From an uncultured Roseiflexaceae bacterium (GTDB lineage Bacteria; Chloroflexota; Chloroflexia; Chloroflexales; Roseiflexaceae): 57,841 nt of DNA. This document shows positions 17,705 to 26,166 of this stretch, one piece after another (the first letter of the stretch is position 1; every line of letters starts with the position of its first letter). Location of the stretch: the NCBI GenBank assembly GCA_937988885.1, contig CALKHR010000021.1, positions 1 to 57,841 on the forward strand, read 5' to 3'. Position numbers and translations under genes: made by a program. A model generated the notes under the pieces. It had not been told where the DNA came from, searched no databases, and saw only the letters and a list, made by a program, of their open reading frames with translations.

Positions 17705-20263
17705 TTATTCTTTGAGACGCGCCACGGTCACGCCCTCGCCGCCATCCTGACCACCACCAGCAAACGACTGTACAAGCGGATGTGACGCCAGTACATCGCG
17801 CACCATTTGACGCAACGCGCCCGTGCCCTTCCCATGGATCAGCCGCACAAACGGCAGACCAGCCAAATACGCATCGTTCAAGTACCGATCGACCCGTTCG
17901 CTCACATCGGCGGCGCGCCAACCACGCATATCGAGGCTGATCGACACATCGGGCGGCGGCGGTGTCGAGACAGCAGGAGGCGGAGTGCGGCGCGGATCGG
18001 CCTTTGCGGGCTTCTCGCGCCGGAGCTCGGCGAGTTCGGCCTGCACGCGGAAGCCACCCACCTGCACCTCGGCAGTCTGATCTTCCTCATCGATCGAAAT
18101 GATCTCGCCGCTCAAGCCCACCGAGCGCACCAACACCGTATCGCCGACCTGCAACGGGCGCGGCGCCTGCTCGGCGGGACGCTGCACCTCGGGCTTCGGG
18201 ATCTCCTTGATCGGCGCGGGCTTCTCGGGGATCTTGGCCTTAGCCTCTTGCAAGCGCTGCTCGGCCTGCTCCATCCACTGCCGCGTGAGCGACACCGAGC
18301 GGAACTCGTCGCGCAGGCGGCGCAGTTGGTTGCGCGCCTCGCGCATCTCTTCCTCAAGTTGAGCGCGAGCAGCCTCCCACGCCTCCATGCGCTGGCTCTC
18401 GAACGCCTCCAACTCCTTGGCTAGCCGATCGCGATACTTCTCGGCATCGGCGTGCAGTTCCTCGGCACGGGCCAGTTCGGCAGCGGCGGCCTCACGCTCA
18501 CGATGAATGCCTTCGAGCAGATCTTCGACCTGCGCCTGCTCGCGTGCCATCGTGGCGCGCGCTCGCTCAACGAGCGTTGCATCCAAGCCCAAGCGCGACG
18601 CGATCGCGAGCGCGTTCGAGCGCCCAGGCAGACCGATCGTCAGTTTGTAGGTCGGCGCAAGCGTTTCGACATCGAACTCCACCGAGCCGTTCGCCACGAA
18701 CGGTGTGGAGTAGGCGAACCCCTTCAGTTCGGCGTAGTGCGTGGTGGCAATGCCCAACACGCCCCGCTCCAGCAGATGTTCGATGATCGCGCGGGCCAGC
18801 GCCGCACCCTCAACCGGATCGGTGCCAGCGCCCAACTCGTCGAGCAACACCAATGCGGGGCCGCTCTCCTGCTCCAGCGCTTCGAGCGGTGCCCACTCGC
18901 CGGGCGTCACTTTGCGCCAATTGCTCAGATGCTCAAGCTCGGCCTCGCTGAACGTGGGCGTGGGTTGCGCCGCCACTGCTGTGCGCCGCTCGCTATTTGG
19001 ATCATCGATCTGCCGCAGAATGCGGATGATGTTGGTCATGTGCGATGAGAAGGTCGAGAGGCTCTGCTCGATGCTCTGCTCATCGCCAATATCGGCGAAT
19101 ATCTGGCTAAACACCGGCAAGCGCGACGGCTCACTGGCGGGAATATGCAAACCTGCCTGGGCCATCAGCGCCAACAGGCCCGTGGTCTTGAGCGCCACCG
19201 TCTTGCCGCCCGTGTTCGGGCCAGTGATCAGCAGAATGCGGAAATCGCTGCCCAAGCGGATATCGGTGGGCACCACGCGCGTCTGATCGAGCAGCGGGTG
19301 ACGGGCCTGCGTCAGCAACAGCGGCGCATCGTTCGGGTCGGTCGATTGAGCCGTGGCCTGGCGTGGCATCTCAACAACCTCGGGGGCGACAGCACGCAGC
19401 GCTAGGGCGTACTTCGCCTTGGCGAAGGCGAGATCGATTTCGGCCAGCGCCTCCACGCCGATCGTGATCGCCTGCGCCTCCACTCCCACCAATTCGGATA
19501 GCTCGGCCAAGATACGGGCGACCTCCTGCTCCTCGGCGATCTGAAGTTCGCGCCACTTGTTGTTCAACTCGACCGTAGCCAGCGGCTCGATATAGAGCGT
19601 AGCTCCACTGGCCGATTGATCGTGGACAAGGCCGCGCACCGCCCGCTTGCTGCCAGCCTTAACGGGCACCACGTAGCGACCGTTGCGAATGGTGATGATC
19701 GGCTCCTGCAACGAGTCAGCGTATTGCGATGAGGCGATGATGCCTTGCAACTTATCTTGCAGGCGGTTGAAGGCCACGCGCACCTCAGAGCGCAACTGGG
19801 CCAACTTCGGGCTTGCGCTATCGAGCACCGTGCCATCCTCAGCGATCGTCTGCGTAATGCGATCCTCGAGGCTAGGCAGGTTCGGCAGATCATTGGCGAG
19901 TTCGCGCAGGCGTGGGAAGGCGTCGTCGTCGAGCCGCAACAGTGTGGAGCGCAACCTGCGGGCGCTGGCCAGCGTGTCGGCTATTTCGAGGAAAGCCGGA
20001 GCCTCAAGCACACCGCCGCGTCGGGCGCGCCCAACGCTCGGACGGACATCGCGCGCCCCGCCAACGCTGATGTCGGGGCGCTCATCAAGCAGACGGCGCG
20101 CTTCGCTGGTCAGGCTCAGGCGCTCGCGCACCTCCACAATGTCGGTGCTGGGGAGCAGCGACAAAACGAGATCGCGTGATGCACTAAATGAGCTATGGCG
20201 CGCCAACTGCTCAAGAATTTTAGGAAACTCCAGCGTCTCTATCGTTTGCGCTGCAATCGTCAT
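17705..20263 (-). CDS. mutS2: Endonuclease MutS2
   Basis: 852 residues. N-terminal MutS core and clamp regions, then the ATPase with Walker A ITGPNTGGKTVALKT (near residue 335) and Walker B LVLLDELGAGTDPVEG, a long coiled coil (REREAAAAELARAEELHADAEK...), a KOW-like segment, and a C-terminal Smr nuclease domain with SLDMRGWRAADVSERVDRYL and IHGKGTGALR. There is no mismatch-recognition domain, as expected. Members suppress homologous recombination and split collided ribosomes. ATG at 20263 lies 2 bases after the CvpA stop codon, so translation is probably coupled to cvpA. Confidence 0.97.
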   Translation of the reverse strand: MTIAAQTIETLEFPKILEQLARHSSFSASRDLVLSLLPSTDIVEVRERLSLTSEARRLLDERPDISVGGARDVRPSVGRARRGGVLEAPAFLEIADTLASARRLRSTLLRLDDDAFPRLRELANDLPNLPSLEDRITQTIAEDGTVLDSASPKLAQLRSEVRVAFNRLQDKLQGIIASSQYADSLQEPIITIRNGRYVVPVKAGSKRAVRGLVHDQSASGATLYIEPLATVELNNKWRELQIAEEQEVARILAELSELVGVEAQAITIGVEALAEIDLAFAKAKYALALRAVAPEVVEMPRQATAQSTDPNDAPLLLTQARHPLLDQTRVVPTDIRLGSDFRILLITGPNTGGKTVALKTTGLLALMAQAGLHIPASEPSRLPVFSQIFADIGDEQSIEQSLSTFSSHMTNIIRILRQIDDPNSERRTAVAAQPTPTFSEAELEHLSNWRKVTPGEWAPLEALEQESGPALVLLDELGAGTDPVEGAALARAIIEHLLERGVLGIATTHYAELKGFAYSTPFVANGSVEFDVETLAPTYKLTIGLPGRSNALAIASRLGLDATLVERARATMAREQAQVEDLLEGIHREREAAAAELARAEELHADAEKYRDRLAKELEAFESQRMEAWEAARAQLEEEMREARNQLRRLRDEFRSVSLTRQWMEQAEQRLQEAKAKIPEKPAPIKEIPKPEVQRPAEQAPRPLQVGDTVLVRSVGLSGEIISIDEEDQTAEVQVGGFRVQAELAELRREKPAKADPRRTPPPAVSTPPPPDVSISLDMRGWRAADVSERVDRYLNDAYLAGLPFVRLIHGKGTGALRQMVRDVLASHPLVQSFAGGGQDGGEGVTVARLKE

Positions 20264-20265
20264 AA

Positions 20266-20817
20266 CTACTGAATATTGAAGATGAGATTTGCCGCCTCGC
20301 CCGGCAATACAGGGCGTACTGTCGCAAAAATCAACGGTAATATCTGATTAGAGAAGAATCCCACTAAGAACGAACCTTGCACACTGCGTTGGAACGATGC
20401 GAAGATCGGCAGGGCTGCAACCCCGATCTGTTGGTAGAACAGCAGCCTCAGGATCACTGCAAGCATGCCCAGGAACAACGCGCCCATCAATAGGCCCAAG
20501 ATCGTGCCGATCATTCGATCGACGAAATCGAGGCTGGCGGGCAAGCGTGCATAGCGGAAGGTGTAGATACCCGCCACCAACAGCAGCAGGAAGGCCACAA
20601 GCAAAATGACCGCGAACGCTGTGATCTGTGCTACCCGCAACGATGAACCGAACTGGCGCTGAAACGTCAAGCCCAACGTTGTGAAATAGAGGCTCGCCAG
20701 GATAATCCCCACATAAAACGACACAATTGCCACGATCAGGCGGATCGTACCCTGAAAAAACCCCAGTGCGAGGCCACCCAGGAGGAGAAGGATAAAAAGG
20801 ATATCGACAAAATTCAT
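20266..20817 (-). CDS. CvpA-family membrane protein
   Basis: 183 residues with four to five hydrophobic helices; the start NFVDILFILLLLGGLALGFFQGTIRLIVAIVSFYVGIILASLYF matches the CvpA/colicin V production family. Its molecular role is poorly defined; relatives affect envelope homeostasis. ATG at 20817 has GGAGG seven bases upstream. Directly upstream of mutS2 and overlapping its translation start region, an arrangement also known from Firmicutes (cvpA-mutS2). Confidence 0.88.
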   Translation of the reverse strand: MNFVDILFILLLLGGLALGFFQGTIRLIVAIVSFYVGIILASLYFTTLGLTFQRQFGSSLRVAQITAFAVILLVAFLLLLVAGIYTFRYARLPASLDFVDRMIGTILGLLMGALFLGMLAVILRLLFYQQIGVAALPIFASFQRSVQGSFLVGFFSNQILPLIFATVRPVLPGEAANLIFNIQ

Positions 20818-20912
20818 AAGGATGCCTCCACAGGTCAATACAGGCAAGGGCCACTGCAAAGGGCATTATAGCATAGGGGTGCTCTACACGCACAATCCGC
20901 CATGCGAATGAC

Positions 20913-20942
20913 TTGACACACCATCTTCGCGCGTGGTATGAT
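20913..20942 (+). promoter_or_regulatory. Promoter of the T-box/thrS operon
   Basis: Perfect -35 TTGACA (20913-20918), 18-base spacer, -10 TATGAT (20937-20942), then CCCCCC. The GTGGTATRATCCCCCC stretch recurs at the promoter near 27717. Confidence 0.85.
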
Positions 20943-20979
20943 CCCCCCAATTATGGGCACTTTTACGTGTTCTACAACG

Positions 20980-21258
20980 AAATAGGACCGTTGACGAGGA
21001 CGAGTACCTTGGCCACAGCCTTCAGGGAGGGCGCATCACCGACTGAGAGTGCACCCGGCCGAGAGCCAGGCGAAAACCACCTCCGAGTCGCTACCTCAAC
21101 GCTTCGGCAAGTATGGTAGCGCGAGTCGCGCCCGTTACCGCGCAAATGAGATTTACGATAATCGTCGCCGTGCCCGCGGGCATTGGCTTTATCGATAAAT
21201 GAATGTGGGTGGAACCACGAAGCGAGCCTTCGTCCCTATGTCGGGATGAAGGTTTTTC
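20980..21258 (+). ncRNA. T-box leader, threonine specific
   Basis: A tRNA-sensing riboswitch that lets transcription continue when uncharged tRNA-Thr binds. The 5' part has the purine-rich stem I base (GACGAGGACGAGTACC). The specifier loop GCGAAAACCACC presents ACC (Thr, 21076-21078) after the GAA of the S-turn and before a conserved A. The T-box proper GGGTGGAACCACG is at 21207-21219, with TGGA as the bulge that pairs to the tRNA end. The rival terminator is a 10-base stem (21227-21236 with 21243-21252) followed by TTTTT. The operon downstream contains thrS, which fits the specifier. Confidence 0.93.
21227..21257 (+). terminator. Regulated terminator of the T-box
   Basis: CCTTCGTCCC pairs with GGGATGAAGG (one G/T wobble) across a 6-base loop and is followed by five T residues. 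It should form only when the T-box antiterminator is not stabilised by tRNA. Confidence 0.88.
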
Positions 21259-21284
21259 TATTCTTACGGGCCGAGAGGAAGCCA

Positions 21285-21893
21285 ATGAGCTACCAATACG
21301 AGCGACGTCGCCCACCCGAGCGACGCAACCGACGACGCGGCTGCCTTGTATGGCTGGTCGTGCTGGTGTGGGGCCTTCTGCTACTGTTGCTCGCCTACCG
21401 CTACTGGGTGCAGCCGCAGATCAGCCGCTACATCGGCGAGCAGATCGCCGAGCAGGTGCGCGCCCAGATCGGCCAGCAGGCGGGCCAACAACTCGAAGAA
21501 GGCATGCAAAACGCGCTGCCCACCGTGGTCGCGGCGCTGCCCTCCGGCGAGTTGCGCATCACCGAGGACGAGGCCAACGCGTACTTCGCCGCGAACGCCG
21601 CCCAGCTTCGCCCGATCGATTCGGTGCGCGTGCGCTTCTTGACCAACGAAGTGCAAGCCGATATCGGCGCGATGGGCACTACTAGCACTGCACGGCTCAG
21701 CTTAGCTGTGCAGAACGGTCGCATCATCGCCATCGACCCGCGCTTGGATGGGCCACTCGGTCAGGTTATCTCGCTGCCCGATCTGACTAAAGGGCTTGAA
21801 CAACAGTTTAACGACATGCTCGCCCAACAGGGACGACGCGCCACCGATGTGCGCCTGGAGCCGGGGCTGTTGATCATCACAATCGAAGGGTAA
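21285..21893 (+). CDS. Unknown single-pass membrane protein in the T-box operon
   Basis: 202 residues. The N-terminus is very basic (YERRRPPERRNRRRG), then one strong transmembrane helix (CLVWLVVLVWGLLLLLLAYRYWV, about residues 18-40), an amphipathic Gln/Glu-rich helix and a soluble beta-rich domain with LRITEDEANAYFAANAAQL and ARLSLAVQNGRIIAID. The positive-inside rule puts the soluble part outside. No family named. ATG at 21285 has GAGAGGAAG upstream. It is the first gene after the threonine T-box and precedes thrS by 53 bases, so it should respond to threonine supply, which is odd for a surface protein. A weak TATAAT at 21924-21929 might also start thrS alone. Confidence 0.8.
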   Translation: MSYQYERRRPPERRNRRRGCLVWLVVLVWGLLLLLLAYRYWVQPQISRYIGEQIAEQVRAQIGQQAGQQLEEGMQNALPTVVAALPSGELRITEDEANAYFAANAAQLRPIDSVRVRFLTNEVQADIGAMGTTSTARLSLAVQNGRIIAIDPRLDGPLGQVISLPDLTKGLEQQFNDMLAQQGRRATDVRLEPGLLIITIEG

Positions 21894-21946
21894 AACAAAA
21901 GCTGTCTGTACGTTTATCTGCACTATAATCACGAAGCGAGGCGCAT

Positions 21947-23734
21947 ATGCCAGTATCACCAAATAATGATCCCTATTACCGGCTGCGGCACTCCGCGGCC
22001 CACGTAATGGCTGAAGCGGTGCTCGAGATCTTCCCTGAGGGCAAGATCGCCATTGGGCCGCCCATCGAGGATGGTTTCTACTACGATTTCGATCTGCCGC
22101 GCCCCCTCACGCCCGACGATCTGATCGAGATCGAGAACCGCATGCGCCGCATCATCAACGAGGACCACAGCTTCAACTACCGCGTCGTGAGCGCCGACGA
22201 AGCACGCGAGTTGTTCAAGGATCAGCCGTACAAGCTCGAACTGATCGAGGGTCTGGCCCGTGGTCAGAATGAGAACGGCGAGGAGAGTGAAGGCGGCGCA
22301 CAGGTCATCTCGACGTACAAGCACGATACGTTCGAGGACCTGTGCCGTGGCCCGCACCTCGCTCGCACGGGCGAGATCCCAGCCGATGGCTTCAAGTTGC
22401 TCAGCGTGGCGGGCGCCTACTGGCGCGGTAACGAGCACAATCCCATGCTGCAGCGCATCTACGGCACGGCGTGGAACAGCAAGGCCGAGCTCGACGAGTA
22501 CCTGAACCGCCTAGAGGAAGCCCGCAAGCGCGATCACCGACGGCTGGGCAAGGAGTTGGGGCTGTTCTACTTCTCCGACGACATCGGGCCGGGCCTGCCG
22601 CTGTTCACGCCCAAGGGCGAGATCCTGCGCCACACGATGGAGTCGTTCGTGCGCGAGACGCAGACGCGCTACGACTACCAGCACGTCTGGACGGGCCACA
22701 TGGTCAAGGAGAGCCTCTACCATAAGTCGGGGCACTACGAGAACTACAGCGATGTGATGTTCCCGCCCATGGTCGATGAGGATGTGACGTTCCGGCTCAA
22801 GCCGATGAACTGCCCATCGCACATGACGCTCTACAAGGAGATGGGCATTCATTCGTACCGCGAGTTGCCCTTGCGCTTCGCCGAGTTCGCCACGCTCTAC
22901 CGCTACGAGCCGAGCGGCACGCTCAGCGGCCTCACGCGCGTGCGCTCGCTCACACAGGACGACTGCCACACGTTCTGTACGGTCGATCAGATCCAGGAGG
23001 AGTTCAGCCGCTGTCTGCAACTGATCCAAGAGGTGCTGGCGGCCTACCACCTCAACGATTATCGCGTACAGCTCTCGTTGCGCGACAACAAGGGCAAGTA
23101 CGTCGATGACGACGATAAGTGGGAGCGCGCTACGGCTGCGCTGCGGGCCGCGCTCGACGCCAACGGTGTGTCCTACGAGGCGGTCGAGGGCGAGGCGGCC
23201 TTCTACGGACCCAAAGCCGACTTTATGGCGAAGGATGCGCTGGGCCGCGAGTGGCAGCTCTCGACGATCCAGATCGACTTCATCCAGCCCGCCCGCCTGG
23301 GCTGCGAGTACATCGGCGAGGACGGCCAGCCGCACACGCCAGTCGTCATTCACCGCGCTGTGACGGGCTCGACGGAGCGCTTCCTGGGCGTGATCATCGA
23401 GCACTTCGGCGGCGCGTTCCCGGTCTGGCTCGCGCCAGTGCAGGCCGTCATCATCCCGATCTCGGATGAGAAGCACGGCGAATACGGTCGCCAAGTGCTG
23501 AAGCAACTGAAAGCCGCTGGGCTGCGCGTTGAAATCGATGATAGCAAAGACCGTATGCAAGCCAAGATTCGCCGTGCGCAGTTGCAGAAAGTACCCTATA
23601 TGCTTATAATCGGTGGCAAAGAGCAAGAAGCTGGAGCGGTAGCTGTGCGTCTCCGCAGTGGCGAAGACCTCGGGGCAATGCCAGTTGCGGCGTTCCTCGA
23701 TCGAGCGCAGGCCGATATCGCAGCGCGCGTCTAG
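21947..23734 (+). CDS. thrS: Threonyl-tRNA synthetase (lacking TGS domain)
   Basis: Class II synthetase, 595 residues. It begins almost directly with the N2 editing domain (YYRLRHSAAHVMAEAV, HxxxH) and continues with CRGPHLARTG, then the catalytic core: Zn-site Cys in MNCPSHM, motif 2 RYEPSGTLSGLTRVRSLTQDD and motif 3 HRAVTGSTERF. An anticodon-binding domain ends the chain. The N-terminal TGS domain (about 60 residues) found in E. coli and B. subtilis ThrS is absent; the ATG with GAGG upstream and the short intergenic space rule out a longer start. Under T-box control with the preceding membrane-protein gene. Confidence 0.97.
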   Translation: MPVSPNNDPYYRLRHSAAHVMAEAVLEIFPEGKIAIGPPIEDGFYYDFDLPRPLTPDDLIEIENRMRRIINEDHSFNYRVVSADEARELFKDQPYKLELIEGLARGQNENGEESEGGAQVISTYKHDTFEDLCRGPHLARTGEIPADGFKLLSVAGAYWRGNEHNPMLQRIYGTAWNSKAELDEYLNRLEEARKRDHRRLGKELGLFYFSDDIGPGLPLFTPKGEILRHTMESFVRETQTRYDYQHVWTGHMVKESLYHKSGHYENYSDVMFPPMVDEDVTFRLKPMNCPSHMTLYKEMGIHSYRELPLRFAEFATLYRYEPSGTLSGLTRVRSLTQDDCHTFCTVDQIQEEFSRCLQLIQEVLAAYHLNDYRVQLSLRDNKGKYVDDDDKWERATAALRAALDANGVSYEAVEGEAAFYGPKADFMAKDALGREWQLSTIQIDFIQPARLGCEYIGEDGQPHTPVVIHRAVTGSTERFLGVIIEHFGGAFPVWLAPVQAVIIPISDEKHGEYGRQVLKQLKAAGLRVEIDDSKDRMQAKIRRAQLQKVPYMLIIGGKEQEAGAVAVRLRSGEDLGAMPVAAFLDRAQADIAARV

Positions 23735-23771
23735 CAACCGAGCAGGCCAAACCTGTAGCATAAACCGATCG

Positions 23772-23804
23772 TGTGTGGTCTTTTTGCGAGAAAAAGACCA
23801 CACA
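23772..23804 (+). terminator. Terminator after thrS
   Basis: Perfect 14-base arms (23772-23785 and 23791-23804) with a GCGAG loop, 40 bases after the thrS stop. The arms end in T5/A5, so it can also work on the minus strand; the plus-strand tail is only TTT. Confidence 0.75.
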
Positions 23805-23832
23805 TTTGCCAAAACCTCAAAAAAGGTGTGGG

Positions 23833-24600
23833 ATGCCCCAACTCAAACAATCGATCGCGTGGTGGTGCTACAGCAAAGGGCCGCTTGCTCCTGCTGAACT
23901 GCTGCGCGCCGCCGCCGAAATCGGGTACGCTGGCGTTGATCTGATCGAGCCGGAACTGTGGCCGCTCGTCAAAGAGATCGGCCTCACCATCTCGGCGGTC
24001 CGCGGGCATGAATCGCTGGAGGTTGGCCTGAATCGGCGCGAGGAACACGCCCGCATCGAGCGCGAACTGCTGGCCAACATCTCCTTGGCCGAACAATGGG
24101 GTATCCCCAACCTGATCTGCTTCAGCGGCAACCGCAACGGCCTCGACGATCGCATCGGCGCGGAGATCACTGCCGAAGGGCTGCGCCGCGTGGCTCGCGC
24201 CGCCGAGGATGCAGGCGTCACGCTGGTGCTCGAACTGCTCAACAGCAAGGTCGATCACCCCGACTACCAGTGCGATCACACTGCTTGGGGCGTCGAAGTC
24301 TGCCGCATGGTCGATTCGCCACGGGTGAAACTGCTCTACGACATCTACCATATGCAGATTATGGAGGGCGATCTCATCCGCACGATTCAGGAGCAACACC
24401 AGTACTTTGGGCATTATCACACGGCTGGCAACCCTGGTCGCCACGAGATCGATGATACCCAAGAGATCAACTACCCGCCGATCGTGCGCGCTATCAGCGC
24501 CACCGGCTACACAGGCTTCATCGCGCAGGAGTTCGTGCCGCGCGGCGATCTGGTCGCATCGCTTCAGGATGCCTTCACACGCTGCAGCATCGAAGCATAA
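23833..24600 (+). CDS. Sugar isomerase/epimerase-like TIM barrel (hydroxypyruvate isomerase type)
   Basis: 255 residues, AP-endonuclease-2-like TIM barrel. Metal-ligand positions of the hydroxypyruvate isomerase group are visible: VLELLNSKVDHPDYQCD (Glu), LLYDIYHMQIMEGD (Asp, His), YHTAGNPGRHEID (His, Arg) and IAQEFVPRGD (Glu). The YHMQIMEGDL and GNPGRHE stretches are typical of Hyi/OtnI enzymes, which interconvert hydroxypyruvate and tartronate semialdehyde or epimerise ketoses. No glyoxylate-pathway genes are adjacent. ATG at 23833, with AAAAAGG upstream, starts exactly at the barrel. Confidence 0.85.
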   Translation: MPQLKQSIAWWCYSKGPLAPAELLRAAAEIGYAGVDLIEPELWPLVKEIGLTISAVRGHESLEVGLNRREEHARIERELLANISLAEQWGIPNLICFSGNRNGLDDRIGAEITAEGLRRVARAAEDAGVTLVLELLNSKVDHPDYQCDHTAWGVEVCRMVDSPRVKLLYDIYHMQIMEGDLIRTIQEQHQYFGHYHTAGNPGRHEIDDTQEINYPPIVRAISATGYTGFIAQEFVPRGDLVASLQDAFTRCSIEA

Positions 24601-24708
24601 CCGATTTGCCGCCCGTTTGATGATCATCCTATACAGCAGACTCTCGGCTAGCGCATCGCACAGCCATACACACGTCTGGTCTGTATCGCTTTGTGGTTAG
24701 GAGGAACC

Positions 24709-24936
24709 ATGAGCCGTTTTCTACTCGGCTTTGGCATCGGATTCGTACTCGGCGCCACCGCAGTTGTGCTCACCACGCCACGCTCGGGTGCGCGCCTACG
24801 CAGCAACATCAACGAAACGATCGCGGGAGCCTTGGAAGCCGCACGCGCCGCCAGAGTCGCTGAAGAACAGATGCTGTGGCAGGAATTCCGTGCTCGACTC
24901 GCCAAAAAAGACCTACCGCCCCCCACAAACGTCTAA
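24709..24936 (+). CDS. Small YtxH-like membrane protein
   Basis: 75 residues. Starts with a glycine-rich membrane segment (FLLGFGIGFVLGATAVVLTTPRSG) typical of YtxH/gas-vesicle-GvpP-like small proteins, followed by a charged helix (LRSNINETIAGALEAARAARVAEEQ). Strong ribosome site AGGAGG five bases before ATG 24709. Ends 30 bases before cinA, so probably one transcript. Role unknown; relatives are often stress-linked. Confidence 0.8.
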   Translation: MSRFLLGFGIGFVLGATAVVLTTPRSGARLRSNINETIAGALEAARAARVAEEQMLWQEFRARLAKKDLPPPTNV

Positions 24937-24966
24937 TCTGAACCGCGCACCAAAGGAAGCGCCATA

Positions 24967-26148
24967 ATGAAGGCCGAAATTGTCGCAACTGGCTCGGAAT
25001 TGGTGCTCGGCGAAACGATCGACACCAACAGCGCCTATCTGGCACGCAACCTCGCTGCCATGGGCATCACCGTACTACGCACGACCTGCGTCGGCGATGG
25101 TCAAGAGCCGATCCGCGCCGCCGTGGACGAAGCGCTCAACCGCGCCGACCTTGTGATCTGCACTGGCGGCCTTGGCCCCACCGTCGATGATCGCACCCGC
25201 GAAGCCGTCGCGGAAGCCGTTGGCCAGCCGCTCGTCTTCCATCAGCACCTGCTCGACCAGATCGCCGCCCGCTTCCAATCGTTCGGGCGCACCATGAGCC
25301 CTAGCAACCGCCAACAGGCCTACGTGCCCGCTGGCGCACGCATTGTCGAGAACCCACGCGGCACCGCGCCCGCCTTCATCGTCGAGAGCGAGCGGGGCAC
25401 CATCGTCGTGCTGCCGGGCGTGCCCTCCGAGATGCGCTACCTGTGGGAGAACGCCATCGCGCCCTATCTGCGCGATGAACGGGGCGAGACGGGCGTCATT
25501 CTGGTGCATACGCTCCACGCGACAGGCGCAGGCGAAAGCGTGATCGGCGAACAGATCGCCGACCTGATGGACCAAGAAAACCCCAACGTCGGCATCTCGG
25601 CCAAGCGCGGCCAGTACGAGATCCGCATTGTGGCGCAGAGTAACAGCCGCGACGGGGCCGTCGCACTCGCCGAGGAATGCGCCAACATCATCCGCCAGCG
25701 CATCGGCCAGTACATCATCGGCACCGAGACGCTTCAGCAACAGGTGGTGCGCCAATTGGGTGAACGCGGCCTCAGCGTCGCGCTCGCCGATGGCAACGAA
25801 CGCGCTCCGGCCTACCGCGTGCTCAGCGAACAACCCGCCGGGCGGGCGTTGCTGCGCGGCGTCGAGATCATCCCACCGCAGCAACCGCTCGACGATGCCG
25901 CCGCCATCGCACAGGCCAAAGCCCACGCCCTACGCGTGCGCGAACGCTGGGGCACCGACCTTGGCATCGGCGTGCAAGCCGCCACCGCGCCCGGAGCCGA
26001 CAACTTCACCACCATCGCGGTCGCCATCGCCCACGCCGATGGGGTACAAGAATCACACCGCCGCTACGACCTCAACCTCGAAGACGGTTGGGAAGTCGTT
26101 GGCACACAAACGCTCGATGCGCTGCGGCAACTGCTCCAGACATCGTAA
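24967..26148 (+). CDS. cinA: CinA-like protein with degenerate C-terminal domain
   Basis: 393 residues. The N-terminal MoCF/COG1058 domain, an ADP-ribose or NAD-related pyrophosphatase fold, is intact: MKAEIVATGSELVLGETIDTN..., CTGGLGPTVDDRTREAVAEA, NPRGTAPAF and VLPGVPSEMRYLW. The C-terminal half corresponds to the NMN amidohydrolase domain (compare AHALRVRERWGTDLGIGVQAATAPG), but the catalytic AESCTGG segment is replaced by ALADGNERAPA and the following YSNEAK-type region is missing. The pyrophosphatase activity may remain, while NMN deamidation looks lost. ATG at 24967 with AAAGGA upstream. Confidence 0.88.
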   Translation: MKAEIVATGSELVLGETIDTNSAYLARNLAAMGITVLRTTCVGDGQEPIRAAVDEALNRADLVICTGGLGPTVDDRTREAVAEAVGQPLVFHQHLLDQIAARFQSFGRTMSPSNRQQAYVPAGARIVENPRGTAPAFIVESERGTIVVLPGVPSEMRYLWENAIAPYLRDERGETGVILVHTLHATGAGESVIGEQIADLMDQENPNVGISAKRGQYEIRIVAQSNSRDGAVALAEECANIIRQRIGQYIIGTETLQQQVVRQLGERGLSVALADGNERAPAYRVLSEQPAGRALLRGVEIIPPQQPLDDAAAIAQAKAHALRVRERWGTDLGIGVQAATAPGADNFTTIAVAIAHADGVQESHRRYDLNLEDGWEVVGTQTLDALRQLLQTS

Positions 26149-26166
26149 TCACTCAAACGGAACACT

